Shown piece by piece: positions 8,300-16,973 of a stretch of 64,000 bases of DNA (positions within the stretch are counted from its first letter, which is position 1; each line of letters starts with the position of its first letter). The notes under the pieces are model-generated. The model had not been told where the DNA came from and made no database searches. It saw nothing but the letters and a program-made list of their open reading frames with translations. The position numbers and the translations under genes were made by a program. This DNA is from Amycolatopsis orientalis DSM 40040 = KCTC 9412. GTDB taxonomy: Bacteria > Actinomycetota > Actinomycetes > Mycobacteriales > Pseudonocardiaceae. The stretch covers positions 62,001 through 126,000 of the forward strand of contig NZ_ASJB01000069.1 in NCBI RefSeq assembly GCF_000478275.1, read 5' to 3'.

Positions 8300-9078
8300 G
8301 GCAGCTTCTCCCCCGCTTCCACCGCGAACGGCAACCGGTTACCGGCAGGCGGCAACGGGCAGGTGGCGAAGTCGGTGAACGCGCACGGCAGATTCGTCGC
8401 CCGTGTGAAGTCGAGGACGACAGACCCGTCCTCGGCGGGAGCCGCCACCGCGAGCGAGCGGTTCGCCGCGTACGTGGTGACGCCGCTCGTGGCGTCGGTG
8501 AACAGGATGAGCAGGCCGTCCTTCTTGCCGTTGAACGCGGTGAGCGTGTGCTCTACGCCGTCGTGTTCGAAACGCACGATGCCCGGCGAGACGTAGACGT
8601 GACTGAGGCCTTCGACCACCGCGCCGACCGTGGTCGGCCGCGGCTCGTCGAAACCCTCGAAGGTGCCGGAAAGCACCCACGCCTCGTCGGGCTCGTACGC
8701 CGGGACACCGCGGAAAGCGTTCAGCACGGGGGCTTTCGGATCGTGCACGCGGATCAGGTACCCACCGCGCCGCGCGACCTCGATCTCGATGTCCCCGGCC
8801 ACGACCCGGGTGGTCGCTCCGCTATTGACCAGCTCGAAGCGGCGGACGCCGGTGCCCCGCTCGCCCTCGTGGGAGAGATCCGCGCTCTGCGGGTCGAGGT
8901 AGGCCGCGTCGGCGTCCTGCCACCACAAGCCGGGCAACCCCTCGTACGCGCGCGGCTTGTCCTCGAGCCAGTCGAGAGAGACCAGGGCGAGCCAGCCGAG
9001 CGGGTCGGCGAGATCGCGCTCGCGCTGGGTCTTCCAGTCCTGCCAATCGCGCGTGAACGTGTCGAGGCTTGTGCTCAT
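8281..9078 (-). CDS. DUF1684 family protein
   Basis: 265 residues, cytoplasmic. The family pattern is clear: an N-terminal helix with WKTQRERDLADPLGWLALV, a central beta-rich part (FRGVPAYEPDEAWVLSGTFE), and the conserved C-terminal stretch VVLDFTRATNLPCAFTDFATCPLPPAGNRLPFAVEAGEK, quoted here only as the region at about residues 220-258. DUF1684 proteins are widespread in actinobacteria; their function is not established. The ATG at 9078 is used. It converges with the BtrH-like gene with a 19-base overlap of 3' ends, so no terminator separates them. Upstream, 82 bases separate it from the ABM-domain gene on the same strand; the two may share a transcript. Confidence 0.85.
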   Translation of the reverse strand: MSTSLDTFTRDWQDWKTQRERDLADPLGWLALVSLDWLEDKPRAYEGLPGLWWQDADAAYLDPQSADLSHEGERGTGVRRFELVNSGATTRVVAGDIEIEVARRGGYLIRVHDPKAPVLNAFRGVPAYEPDEAWVLSGTFEGFDEPRPTTVGAVVEGLSHVYVSPGIVRFEHDGVEHTLTAFNGKKDGLLILFTDATSGVTTYAANRSLAVAAPAEDGSVVLDFTRATNLPCAFTDFATCPLPPAGNRLPFAVEAGEKLPYERQG

Positions 9079-9160
9079 CGCCGATCCCTTCCGTGACCTT
9101 GTTCGTTCTTCCAGGTCAACGGCTTACGGACGGCGATATTTCCCGTCCCGGCATGTGGGC

Positions 9161-9457
9161 CTAGCCGCGGTAGTCCTCGGTGGTGCCTTCCTCGGCGGAG
9201 ATCAATTCGGTGATGGGCGCGAAGAACGCCTTGATCCCCGGGAGGTTCGCGCCCTTCTCCCGCGACCCGGCGAAGTCCTCGGAGGAACGCCACCACACGA
9301 TGTCGAGCCAGGTTTCGTCGTCGACCCGGATCAGCTGGGCGTCGAGGAAGCCCTCCCTGTCGGCGCGGAAGTCGGCGAGCATCGCGGTCCGGGCCTGGAG
9401 CAGTTCGTCCGCGCGGTCGGCCGGGACCTTGAAGCGGGTGAGTTCCACTGTCGTCAT
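9161..9457 (-). CDS. antibiotic biosynthesis monooxygenase (ABM) domain protein
   Basis: 98 residues, one ferredoxin-like ABM domain: MTTVELTRFKVPADRADELL, then WLDIVWWRSSEDF and a C-terminal helix. Members range from small monooxygenases acting on quinones to heme-degrading enzymes and plain binding proteins; no residue pattern here decides which. The gene appears leaderless: on the minus strand a TAGCAT -10 box (9465-9470) ends seven bases before the ATG at 9457. It is followed by the DUF1684 gene in the same direction. Confidence 0.8.
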   Translation of the reverse strand: MTTVELTRFKVPADRADELLQARTAMLADFRADREGFLDAQLIRVDDETWLDIVWWRSSEDFAGSREKGANLPGIKAFFAPITELISAEEGTTEDYRG

Positions 9458-9855
9458 GGTGCCGATGCTAAGCGACAGGGTTCACGCGCGGTCACCCGCT
9501 TCCTTTGCCGTGGTTGCCATAACTCGCGTGCTCAGACGCGTAACTCGCGTGCACAGTCCGCCAGCAGGTCAGGCTGCGGCGAGGAGGAAAGCGAGAAGTG
9601 TCCGGCTTGCTCGTCTTGCGGTCGCGGCGCGGACCTCGGGATCAATCAAGCACCAAACACCGTTACGAAGAACCCGCCGGCCACACCGGCGACGGGCCCT
9701 TCGGCAGGCCCTCAGGTCCAAGAACTGTTCGGCACCGGCGGAAACCCGGAGATCGACTGGGCTATTCGGGCGTATTCGACATGAAGATCTCCACGTCCCG
9801 TCGGTGCCCAGTGCAGGATCGTCCGTTCCGGACTTGGGAGGGGACGGAACGCCTC
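9458..9855. other. 398-base region without a confident gene
   Basis: The left end holds the ABM-gene promoter. In the middle are two copies of TAACTCGCGTGC (see the repeat entry). A strong GAGGAGG at about 9581-9587 precedes a GTG at 9598 that is in frame with the gene starting at 9856, so an N-terminally extended form (294 residues) cannot be excluded. The codons between 9598 and 9855 have mixed third positions unlike the neighbouring genes, which argues against it. An ATG at 9781 in the same frame is another possible start. No RNA gene was recognised. Confidence 0.5.
9520..9552. repeat. 12-bp direct repeat
   Basis: TAACTCGCGTGC occurs at 9520-9531 and again at 9541-9552, a 21-base period or two helical turns, in the promoter-side space between two divergent genes. 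The spacing would place two proteins on the same face of the helix, but no cognate regulator is known. Confidence 0.6.
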
Positions 9856-10482
9856 ATGGTGAATCAGCCACGTGGCCCGGACGGCCGCTGGATCAAATAC
9901 AAGTACGGCGTCGGCGCGGCGGCGGTCGGAGTCGCCGTGGCCGCCGGGAGCGGCCTGAGCGGCGGCAGCGCCGCCTCTCTCGATTCGGCCGCGAGCCAAG
10001 CCGCCAAAGGCAAAACCTCCAGCAAGAAATCCGCGCAGAAGGGCCGCCATTCCGAAGCATGGCAGCGCCTCGGCTGGCGCCAGCTCAAGAAGACCGCGAA
10101 ACGCGAGCTGAAATGCGGCCCGCATTCCTTCGGCGAAGTCCAGCGTTTCTTCCTGCGCCATCCCTGCGTCGATCTCGATCGCATGATCGTCACCGTCGAT
10201 GACGGGTCCGGCAACAAGATCGCCGTGTCCGTCGCGTGGGTGAAGATGCCGAAGGCGAACGAGGCAGCCGATCTGAAACGGCTCGTCGACAAGCAGGGCA
10301 GCGGCAATGTCGCCCTCCTCGGCGAGGGACAGCACGGAGAGCGCTTCACCGGCGAGGACTACGACTCGCGCCTCGACCGGAAGCTGGTCGTGATCGCCGA
10401 GTCGGCTCGCATCGCCGGGCGGCCGAGCGAAGCGACGTTGGAGACGGCCGTCGAGATCGCCGTCGAATTCCCCGCACCTTGA
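9856..10482 (+). CDS. hypothetical membrane-anchored protein
   Basis: 208 residues from the ATG at 9856, preceded by a purine-rich GGGAGGGG at about 9837-9844. After a basic N-terminus (VNQPRGPDGRWIKYKYG) comes a small-residue hydrophobic helix (about residues 16-36, GVGAAAVGVAVAAGSGLSGG), then a lysine-rich linker (KGKTSSKKSAQKGRH) and a folded 130-residue domain with LKCGPHSFGEVQRFFLRHPC and VSVAWVKMPKA. Two cysteines in this domain could pair. I do not recognise the family. Topology suggests a single-pass protein with the domain outside or a tail-in protein. It lies 25 bases before the helicase gene on the same strand, so the two may be co-expressed. A longer form starting at 9598 or 9781 is possible. 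Confidence 0.6.
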   Translation: MVNQPRGPDGRWIKYKYGVGAAAVGVAVAAGSGLSGGSAASLDSAASQAAKGKTSSKKSAQKGRHSEAWQRLGWRQLKKTAKRELKCGPHSFGEVQRFFLRHPCVDLDRMIVTVDDGSGNKIAVSVAWVKMPKANEAADLKRLVDKQGSGNVALLGEGQHGERFTGEDYDSRLDRKLVVIAESARIAGRPSEATLETAVEIAVEFPAP

Positions 10483-10507
10483 CCATCACCGAAGGAACGG
10501 ACCGTAC

Positions 10508-12781
10508 GTGAGCAGGAGCGAACACTTGAGAAGGCGACTCGAAGCCCAAGCCGGGCAGCTTCTCGAGAGCACCTTCACCGACTTGGATTCGCTGCAACGC
10601 AATGTCCTCACCGCCCTGCTCAGCCGGACCGGTGCGGGCTGGCGGCTGCTGGTCAACATGGCGTTGCCGTCAAACGACGGCCGGAGCGCTGACGCGTTCC
10701 TGATCGGATGTACCGGCGTCCTCGCTCTCCTGATCACCGATAGAGACCCGGACGACGAAGCCGTGCGCCAAGTCCTGCGCCACGCGAAGGAGCGCTTCGC
10801 TGGGATCTCCGGACCGCGCGGCCGTTCCTTGGCCGAGAGCGCGATCCACCTCGCGGTGATCGGCTCGGGTGCGGGCAAGGCCCGCCAGGACGGCATCTAC
10901 TGGTCACTGACCGAATCCAGCCTCGACCGCGTCTTCCGGCGCGACGCGCTCCACCTCGACCAGCGACTGGTCGCCCGCATCGCGGGGCAGGCGGAACGAC
11001 GCCTCCGCGGTTACCGTCCTTTGGCCGTGCAGCGGCTGGATCGCGCCCCGGAAGCGGACGGGCTGCTGGACCCGGCCGAACTGATCGAAGACCAGCTCGG
11101 CGCGGCACAGCGACGGCCGTTCGATTCCTGGCTCACTTTCCTGCACCCGCGGCAGAACGCCATCGTCAAACGCGACTACTCGGGCCCCGCGCGGATCAGC
11201 GGCCCGGCGGGGACCGGCAAAACGGTCGTCGCGCTGCACCGGCTCCGGCATCTCGCCCGGCTCAGCACCGGCCCCTTGCTGTTCACCACCTACGTCCACT
11301 CGCTGCCGTCGGTGGTCAAGACGGCCTTCGACCGGCTGGCCCCGGAGCTGGAGGGCCGCGCCGAGTTCACGAACCTGCACGGCTGGGTCCGCCGGTTCCT
11401 CGCCGAGCGGGGCGTGCCGGTGAACGTCGACCGGCGAAAGATCGACACGGTGTTCAGCTTCGCGTGGATGGCTTACCGCGAGCGGCTGCAGCTCATCGAG
11501 CCGAACGTCGATTACTGGCGCACGGAACTGGACAGGGTGATCAAAGGTCGCGGGATCACGACGCTCGACGGCTACGTCGCGGCCGCTCGCCGAGGCCGGA
11601 TCCTGCCGCTCAACGCGAGCCAGAGAGAACACGTCTGGGGCCTCTACGAGCACTATCAACGGGGCCTCACGGACAAGGGCGTGCACGACCACAACGATCT
11701 GATCGAACTGGGCCACGCCGAACTCGTGCGACGCCCGCTCGAAACACCGTATGCGGCGGTCGTCGTCGACGAGGTCCAGGACATCACGCTGGGCGGCTTG
11801 AAGCTGTTGCGTGTACTGGCCGGCGACGGACCGAACAAACTCCTGCTGGTCGGCGACGGGCAGCAACAGGTGTACCCCGGGGGCTGGCGGCTGTCCGACG
11901 CCGGTATCCCGATCCAGGGCCGCGGCGAGCTCCTGAAGGTCAACTACCGCAACCGCGCCGAGGTGCTGGGTTTCGCGCGGCGGTTCGACGCCACGAACCG
12001 GGTGGACGACCTCGACGGCGCGGCCGGGGTCACCTTGCGCGCGGCCGAATCGGCCAGCGACGGTGGTTCCACCGCGACCTGGCGCGGCACCTCGCGCGAT
12101 CTTCCCGACGCCCTGGTCGACGCCGTTCGCACCCTCCCGGTCGACCGGGACCACGCGGCACTGATCGTCTTCCACCACAAGGATCTCAGCAGGTGCGCCG
12201 AAATACTGCGCGCGGCGGGGATAACCACGCTGGCGCTGGAGAAGTACACCGGCGAAGCCGACGGCAAGCTCAAGATCGGGACCGTGCACCGCGCCAAGGG
12301 GCTCGATTTCCAGGCGGTGATGGTGCTGGAGAACATCCGCGAAAGCGTGACCGGTACGCAGGCCGAAGAGGAACGCCGTGAGCTACGCGGCAGGCAGCAT
12401 TTGGTCGCGGCGACCCGCGCCCGCGACTTCCTCTGGTGGGGCGTGCTCGACGACACCGGGACCGGCACTGTGACCCCGGCACAGCCCGAGCCACCGGCCA
12501 AGGAGGCCGAATGCGTTCACGACATGCCGATCTCGTGGTGTTCGCTGTGCCGGAAGCCACCGCCGAACGTCCTCCCCCACGGCTACCGGACCGGTGAGGG
12601 CAACGCCTATCACAACGATCCGGACTGCACATGGCTGCGCAAAGGCCAGGGCCGGGCGCATCGGCAGGGCAAGAACGTCCACGACCTCGTCCGCCTCGCC
12701 TGGGGTTCGGTCGCGCCCGGCGAACTCGAGCCGTGCGAGTTCTGCTGTAGCTCGCAATGGATGCGACGCCATGGGCACTGA
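10508..12781 (+). CDS. UvrD/Rep-type superfamily 1 helicase with C-terminal zinc cluster
   Basis: 757 residues. Residues ~10-160 resemble a degenerate NERD-like nuclease domain (LLVNMALPSNDGRSADAFLI). The SF1 motor follows: Walker A GPAGTGKT with Lys238, Walker B VVVDEVQD near residue 420, motif III LLLVGDGQQQVYPG, motif IV VNYRNRAEVL, and the motif V/VI region IGTVHRAKGLDFQAVMVL and HLVAATRARDFLWWG. The last 100 residues add cysteine and histidine pairs (CVHDMPISWCSLC; CEFCCSSQW), probably binding zinc. It should unwind or translocate on DNA in repair or DNA processing. GTG at 10508 has GAAGGA about 12 bases upstream. The small membrane-type protein 25 bases upstream is a possible partner. 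A defence role is conceivable but unsupported by other neighbours. Confidence 0.85.
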   Translation: MSRSEHLRRRLEAQAGQLLESTFTDLDSLQRNVLTALLSRTGAGWRLLVNMALPSNDGRSADAFLIGCTGVLALLITDRDPDDEAVRQVLRHAKERFAGISGPRGRSLAESAIHLAVIGSGAGKARQDGIYWSLTESSLDRVFRRDALHLDQRLVARIAGQAERRLRGYRPLAVQRLDRAPEADGLLDPAELIEDQLGAAQRRPFDSWLTFLHPRQNAIVKRDYSGPARISGPAGTGKTVVALHRLRHLARLSTGPLLFTTYVHSLPSVVKTAFDRLAPELEGRAEFTNLHGWVRRFLAERGVPVNVDRRKIDTVFSFAWMAYRERLQLIEPNVDYWRTELDRVIKGRGITTLDGYVAAARRGRILPLNASQREHVWGLYEHYQRGLTDKGVHDHNDLIELGHAELVRRPLETPYAAVVVDEVQDITLGGLKLLRVLAGDGPNKLLLVGDGQQQVYPGGWRLSDAGIPIQGRGELLKVNYRNRAEVLGFARRFDATNRVDDLDGAAGVTLRAAESASDGGSTATWRGTSRDLPDALVDAVRTLPVDRDHAALIVFHHKDLSRCAEILRAAGITTLALEKYTGEADGKLKIGTVHRAKGLDFQAVMVLENIRESVTGTQAEEERRELRGRQHLVAATRARDFLWWGVLDDTGTGTVTPAQPEPPAKEAECVHDMPISWCSLCRKPPPNVLPHGYRTGEGNAYHNDPDCTWLRKGQGRAHRQGKNVHDLVRLAWGSVAPGELEPCEFCCSSQWMRRHGH

Positions 12782-12810
12782 TCGAAGCATCACCGAATAA
12801 TTTTTTTGTC

Positions 12811-12840
12811 TTGACAACTTCAACCTTCGGACGGTTAGCT
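12811..12840 (+). promoter_or_regulatory. promoter of the DUF1801 gene
   Basis: TTGACA at 12811-12816 and TTAGCT at 12835-12840 are separated by 18 bases in an unusually AT-rich patch (seven consecutive T at 12801-12807). It is the closest match to a sigma-70-type consensus in this part of the window and points to the ATG at 12873. Confidence 0.65.
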
Positions 12841-12872
12841 GAACGCAGCAACCCGACCGAAGGGATCCAGTC

Positions 12873-13250
12873 ATGGCCAAGTTCGCGAACGTCGACGACT
12901 ACCTCGCCGCCCTGCCCGAAAACCTGCGTGAGGTCGCGACAGCGCTGCGACCGATCGTCAACGCCGCCCTGCCGGGCTCCATCGAGGCGATGTACCACGG
13001 CTCCCCCACCTGGAGCGCGGGCGAAGCCACGGGGAAGAACCTCGTCTGCCTGATGAAGGCGTATTCGTCGTACGTCACCTTCGCCCTTTGGAAGGGACAG
13101 CTCGTCAAGGACGAGTCAGGCAGGCTGGAGGCGAGCGCTCGTGAGATGGCGCACGTCAAACTGCGCTCGCTCGCCGACATCGACGCCGACCTGTTCACCG
13201 GCTGGCTCAAGCAGGCACGGGACCTCGAAACCGTTGCGGCGGCGCGATGA
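12873..13250 (+). CDS. DUF1801 (YdhG-like) family protein
   Basis: 125 residues, single domain of the DUF1801/YdhG type: VDDYLAALPENLREVATALRPIV, then IEAMYHGSPTW, and VTFALWKGQLV in the second half, ending with the family pattern MAHVKLRSLADIDADLFTGWLKQA. Members are small cytoplasmic proteins of unknown or frataxin-like function. The ATG at 12873 follows GAAGGGA eight bases upstream and a readable promoter at 12811-12840. The YchJ-like gene starts 13 bases after the stop, with a possible own promoter inside the end of this gene. Confidence 0.85.
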   Translation: MAKFANVDDYLAALPENLREVATALRPIVNAALPGSIEAMYHGSPTWSAGEATGKNLVCLMKAYSSYVTFALWKGQLVKDESGRLEASAREMAHVKLRSLADIDADLFTGWLKQARDLETVAAAR

Positions 13251-13263
13251 CACAATCACCCGC

Positions 13264-13656
13264 GTGCCTGCGATCACCGACGAAGCCCGTTGCCCGTGCG
13301 GCCTCGGCGAGCCCTACGGCGCTTGCTGCGGCCGCTTCCACCGGGGGACGGCGACCGCGCCGACCGCCGAACTCCTGATGCGGTCGCGGTTCAGCGCGTT
13401 CGCCGTCGGCGACACGGCGTACCTCACGAAGACCTGGGCCCCGGAGAGCAGGCCCGCGGACCTCGAACTCGACCCGGACCAGCGCTGGACGCTCCTGGAG
13501 ATCCTCGGCAAGACCGGCGGCGGCCTGCTGGAGAACGAGGGCACCGTGGAGTTCCGGGCCCACTACCGACAGGGTCGCCGGGCCGGCAGCATGCACGAGA
13601 ACAGCCGCTTCGCCCGCGTGGACGGGCAGTGGATCTACGTGGCGCCCATCGGCTGA
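13264..13656 (+). CDS. YchJ-family SEC-C motif protein
   Basis: 130 residues from a GTG at 13264. Residues 10-22 are the zinc-binding SEC-C motif (CPCGLGEPYGACC), followed by the NTF2-like YchJ fold (TAELLMRSRFSAFAVGDTAYL; TVEFRAHYRQG; MHENSRFARVDGQWIY). YchJ (UPF0225) proteins are small metal-binding proteins of unsettled role. Start choice: the frame is open further upstream, but this GTG places the conserved motif at the usual distance, and a CACAAT -10 box (13251-13256) lies seven bases before it, consistent with a leaderless transcript. The gene follows the DUF1801 gene by 13 bases. Confidence 0.85.
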   Translation: MPAITDEARCPCGLGEPYGACCGRFHRGTATAPTAELLMRSRFSAFAVGDTAYLTKTWAPESRPADLELDPDQRWTLLEILGKTGGGLLENEGTVEFRAHYRQGRRAGSMHENSRFARVDGQWIYVAPIG

Positions 13657-13700
13657 CCCGCCCGCCGCTGACAAACCCGCAGCAAGGGTCTGTTCCCCAC

Positions 13701-13729
13701 GTGACGAGGCGGCTACTATCTCCCCACAT
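13701..13729 (+). promoter_or_regulatory. promoter of csxA
   Basis: GTGACG (13701-13706) and TACTAT (13724-13729) are 17 bases apart. The expected transcription start (around 13736) falls inside the dyad at 13731-13749, so a protein bound there would block initiation. Confidence 0.6.
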
Positions 13730-13730
13730 T

Positions 13731-13749
13731 GTTAGGGAACTTTCTTAAC
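13731..13749 (+). promoter_or_regulatory. CsnR-type operator
   Basis: GTTAGGGAACTTTCTTAAC is an imperfect dyad (7 of 9 positions symmetrical around C13740). It matches the palindrome known upstream of actinobacterial chitosanase genes (GTTAGGAAA-type half sites), which is bound by the ROK-family repressor CsnR. Its position over the csxA start site and the enzyme's substrate both support the call. The repressor gene itself is not in the window. Confidence 0.75.
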
Positions 13750-13795
13750 GATTTCCACCCCAGGTCCGCCGCCGTGTGCCCGAGGAGGCGCGCTC

Positions 13796-16700
13796 GTGAG
13801 TTTTCGGCAGAAGAGAACCCGGATCCCGTTACTGGCCATGACCGTCACCGCGCTGGCCGCCGCGGTCTGCGGGGTGACCACCGCTCCCGCCGCCACCGGC
13901 GCGGAAGTGGCCGTGCCGCTGTCCGTCGGCGCCGCCGCGGGTAACGCCACCCCGATCCCCGGTTACGTGATCCAGTCCTCGGCGCAGGTCAGCGACGATT
14001 CGGCGGTGTCGAAGCCGGGCTTCCCCACCTCCGGCTGGTACCCCGTTTCGTCGCGGTCGACGGTTTACGCCGGATTGCTGCAGAACGGCAAGTACGCCGA
14101 CCCGTTCTATTCGACGAACATGCAGAACGTCCCGGCGGCGCAGTTCTCCGTGCCGTGGTGGTACCGCACCGACCTGAACGTCGACGACACCTCGTCGCGC
14201 ACCTATCTCGACTTCAGCGGTGTGCTCTCGAAGGCCGACGTCTGGGTCAACGGCACCAAGGTCGCGACGAAGGACCAGGTCAACGGCGCCTACACCCGGC
14301 ACGACCTGGACATCACCGCGCAGGTGCACACAGGTGTCAACAGCGTCGCCTTCAAGGTCTACCCCAACGATCCCAACAGGGATCTCTCGATGGGCTGGAT
14401 CGACTGGGCGCAGACCCCGCCGGACCAGAACATGGGCATTGTCCGTGACGTCCTGGTCCGGCGCAGCGGAGCGGTCGCCCTGCGCAGCGCACACGTGATC
14501 CAGAAGCTGAACTCCGCGCTCGACCACGCCGATCTCACGGTGAAGGCCGACGTCCGCAACGACTCGGCGAACGCGGTGCAGACCACCGTGGCCGGCACGG
14601 TCGCGGGCAAGCCGATCAGCCAGACCGTCTCGCTGGCGGCCAAGGAGCGCAAGACCGTCACCTTCCCGCTGGTCGGCCTGGACCGCCCGAACGTCTGGTG
14701 GCCCGCCGGGATGGGGGGCCAGCACCGGTACGACCTCGACCTGACCGCGAGTGTCGGCGGCACGCCGTCCGACGCCGCGAAGTCGAAGTTCGGTGTCCGT
14801 GACGTCAAGGCGACGCTCAACTCCAGCGGCGGACGGCAGTACAGCGTCAACGGCAAACCGCTGCTGATCAGGGGCGGCGGCTACACGCCGGATCTGTTCC
14901 TGCGCTGGAACGAGACCGCGGCGGCCGACAAGCTCAAGTACGTGCTGAACCTCGGGCTCAACACGGTCCGGCTGGAAGGCCACATCGAACCGGACGAGTT
15001 CTTCGACATCGCCGACGACCTCGGCGTGCTCACGATGCCCGGCTGGGAATGCTGCGACAAGTGGGAAGGCCAGGTCAACGGCGAGGAGAAGGGTGAGCCG
15101 TGGGTCGAGTCGGACTACCCGATCGCCAAGGCGTCGATGTTCTCCGAGGCCGAGCGCCTGCGTGACCACCCGAGCGTCATCTCCTTCCACATCGGCTCCG
15201 ACTTCGCGCCGGACAGGCGGATCGAGCAGGGCTACCTCGACGCGATGAAGGCCGCCGACTTCCTGCTCCCGGTGATCCCGGCGGCTTCGGCGAGGCCGTC
15301 CCCGATCACCGGCGCGTCCGGGATGAAGATGAACGGCCCGTACGACTACGTGCCGCCGGTGTACTGGTACGACAAGTCGCAAAAGGACCGTGGCGGGGCG
15401 TGGAGCTTCAACTCCGAGACCAGCGCGGGCGTCGACATCCCGACGATGGACACCCTGAAGCGGATGATGTCGGCGAGCGAACTGGACACGATGTGGAAGA
15501 ACCCGTCGGCCAAGCAGTACCACCGCTCGTCTTCCGACACCTTCGGGAACCTGAAGCTGTTCGGTGACGCGCTCACCAAGCGCTATGGCGCGTCGGCGAA
15601 CCTGAACGACTTCGTGCGCAAGGCGCAGCTCTCGCAGTACGAGAACGTCCGTGCGGAATTCGAGTCGCACTCACGCAACTACACCGACTCGACCAACCCG
15701 TCGACCGGGTTGATCTACTGGATGCTCAACAGCCCGTGGACTTCCCTGCACTGGCAGCTGTTCGACGCCTACATGGACCAGAACGGCGCCTACTACGGTG
15801 CGAAGAAGGCCAACGAGCCGCTGCACATCCAGTACTCGCACGACAACCGGTCGGTCGTGGTGATCAACCAGACGTCGAACGCGGTGAGCGGGCTGACGGC
15901 GACCACGAAGCTGTACAACCTCGACGGCACGGAGAAGTACAGCAACACCAAGACCGGGCTTTCGGTCGGCGCACTGGGCGCCAAGGCCACCGCGGTCACC
16001 GTTCCGGCGGTGAGCGGGCTGTCCACTACCTATCTGGCGAAGCTGGTGCTCACCGATTCGTCCGGCAAGGAGGTCAGCCGGAACGTGTACTGGCTCTCCA
16101 CCAAGGCGGACACGCTCAACTGGGGCGGCAGCGACTGGTACTACACCCCCCAGTCGGCCTTCGCGGATCTGTCCGGGCTGAACAACCTCGGCCAGTCTGC
16201 CGTCGGCGCGACGGCGAACTCGGTCGCCGGGGCCGATGGCACCACCACCACGACCGTGACGCTGAAGAACACCTCGGGCGGCAGGCTCCCGGCGTTCTAC
16301 GTCGACTCGAAGGTGGTGGATTCCGCGGGCAAACCGGTGCTCCCGGTGGAGTGGAACGACAACGCGGTGAGCCTGTGGCCGGGTGAAACGACCACGCTGA
16401 CCGCGAAGTACCGCACCGCCGACCTCAAGGGCTCCAAGCCGTCGGTGCGGATCTCGGGCTGGAACACCGGCACGCAGACGGTTCCGGCCGACGGTTCCGG
16501 CCCCGGCCCGAGCGACCCGGTCGACTACCAGGCCGAGGACGCCACGATCGTCCAGGGCGCGGTGGAGTCCAACCACGCCGGCTACACCGGGACCGGGTTC
16601 GTCAACTACGACAACGTGGCGGGCAGCTCGGTCGAGTGGACGGTCACCGTGCCGTCGGCGGGCACCTACGACGTCGTCGTCCGGTACGCCAACGGGACGA

Positions 16701-16894
16701 CGACGAGCCGCCCGCTGGACTTCTCCGTCAACGGCTCGATCAGCGCGTCGGGTGTCGCCTTCGGCAGCACCGGCACCTGGCCGGCCTGGACGACGAAAAC
16801 CGTCCGGGTGACGCTGGCGGCGGGGGTGAACAAGATCAAGGCGGTCGCCACCACGGCGAACGGCGGCCCCAACGTCGACAAGATCACCCTCTAG
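13796..16894 (+). CDS. csxA: exo-beta-D-glucosaminidase (GH2)
   Basis: 1032 residues, secreted, removing glucosamine units from the non-reducing end of chitosan oligosaccharides. Signal peptide to about residue 46; GH2 sugar-binding domain (about 60-230) and Ig-like domain (about 235-340); TIM barrel (about 345-660) with the acid/base Asp469 in HIGSDFAPD and the nucleophile Glu541 in FNSETSAG; Ig-like domains; and a C-terminal CBM35-type module (about 905-1032, YQAEDATIVQG). Length and both catalytic positions are identical to CsxA described from Amycolatopsis orientalis. GTG start with GAGGAGG at 13782-13788. Regulation by a CsnR-like repressor is indicated by the operator at 13731-13749. 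A strong terminator follows, so it is a single-gene unit. It would cooperate with an endochitosanase encoded elsewhere. Confidence 0.95.
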   Translation: MSFRQKRTRIPLLAMTVTALAAAVCGVTTAPAATGAEVAVPLSVGAAAGNATPIPGYVIQSSAQVSDDSAVSKPGFPTSGWYPVSSRSTVYAGLLQNGKYADPFYSTNMQNVPAAQFSVPWWYRTDLNVDDTSSRTYLDFSGVLSKADVWVNGTKVATKDQVNGAYTRHDLDITAQVHTGVNSVAFKVYPNDPNRDLSMGWIDWAQTPPDQNMGIVRDVLVRRSGAVALRSAHVIQKLNSALDHADLTVKADVRNDSANAVQTTVAGTVAGKPISQTVSLAAKERKTVTFPLVGLDRPNVWWPAGMGGQHRYDLDLTASVGGTPSDAAKSKFGVRDVKATLNSSGGRQYSVNGKPLLIRGGGYTPDLFLRWNETAAADKLKYVLNLGLNTVRLEGHIEPDEFFDIADDLGVLTMPGWECCDKWEGQVNGEEKGEPWVESDYPIAKASMFSEAERLRDHPSVISFHIGSDFAPDRRIEQGYLDAMKAADFLLPVIPAASARPSPITGASGMKMNGPYDYVPPVYWYDKSQKDRGGAWSFNSETSAGVDIPTMDTLKRMMSASELDTMWKNPSAKQYHRSSSDTFGNLKLFGDALTKRYGASANLNDFVRKAQLSQYENVRAEFESHSRNYTDSTNPSTGLIYWMLNSPWTSLHWQLFDAYMDQNGAYYGAKKANEPLHIQYSHDNRSVVVINQTSNAVSGLTATTKLYNLDGTEKYSNTKTGLSVGALGAKATAVTVPAVSGLSTTYLAKLVLTDSSGKEVSRNVYWLSTKADTLNWGGSDWYYTPQSAFADLSGLNNLGQSAVGATANSVAGADGTTTTTVTLKNTSGGRLPAFYVDSKVVDSAGKPVLPVEWNDNAVSLWPGETTTLTAKYRTADLKGSKPSVRISGWNTGTQTVPADGSGPGPSDPVDYQAEDATIVQGAVESNHAGYTGTGFVNYDNVAGSSVEWTVTVPSAGTYDVVVRYANGTTTSRPLDFSVNGSISASGVAFGSTGTWPAWTTKTVRVTLAAGVNKIKAVATTANGGPNVDKITL

Positions 16895-16910
16895 CCAGGG
16901 GAGTCGCCAG

Positions 16911-16942
16911 AAGGCCCCTTCGCCGCCCGGCGAAGGGGCCTT
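16911..16942 (+). terminator. terminator of csxA
   Basis: A perfect 14-bp stem (AAGGCCCCTTCGCC with its complement) and a 4-base loop begin 16 bases after the csxA stop, followed by TTTC. Confidence 0.9.
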
Positions 16943-16973
16943 TCGGCGTCCCAGCGTGGGTTACGCTATCCGG

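Noticed and set aside
9598..9784. A second frame ending at 9784 with a plausible-looking peptide (PEIDWAIRAYST)
   Set aside because: No start codon follows the ribosome site in this frame and third-position GC is mixed.
13829..15670. A minus-strand open frame of about 610 codons inside csxA
   Set aside because: csxA is certain by its catalytic residues and length; the antisense frame has no start context or motif.
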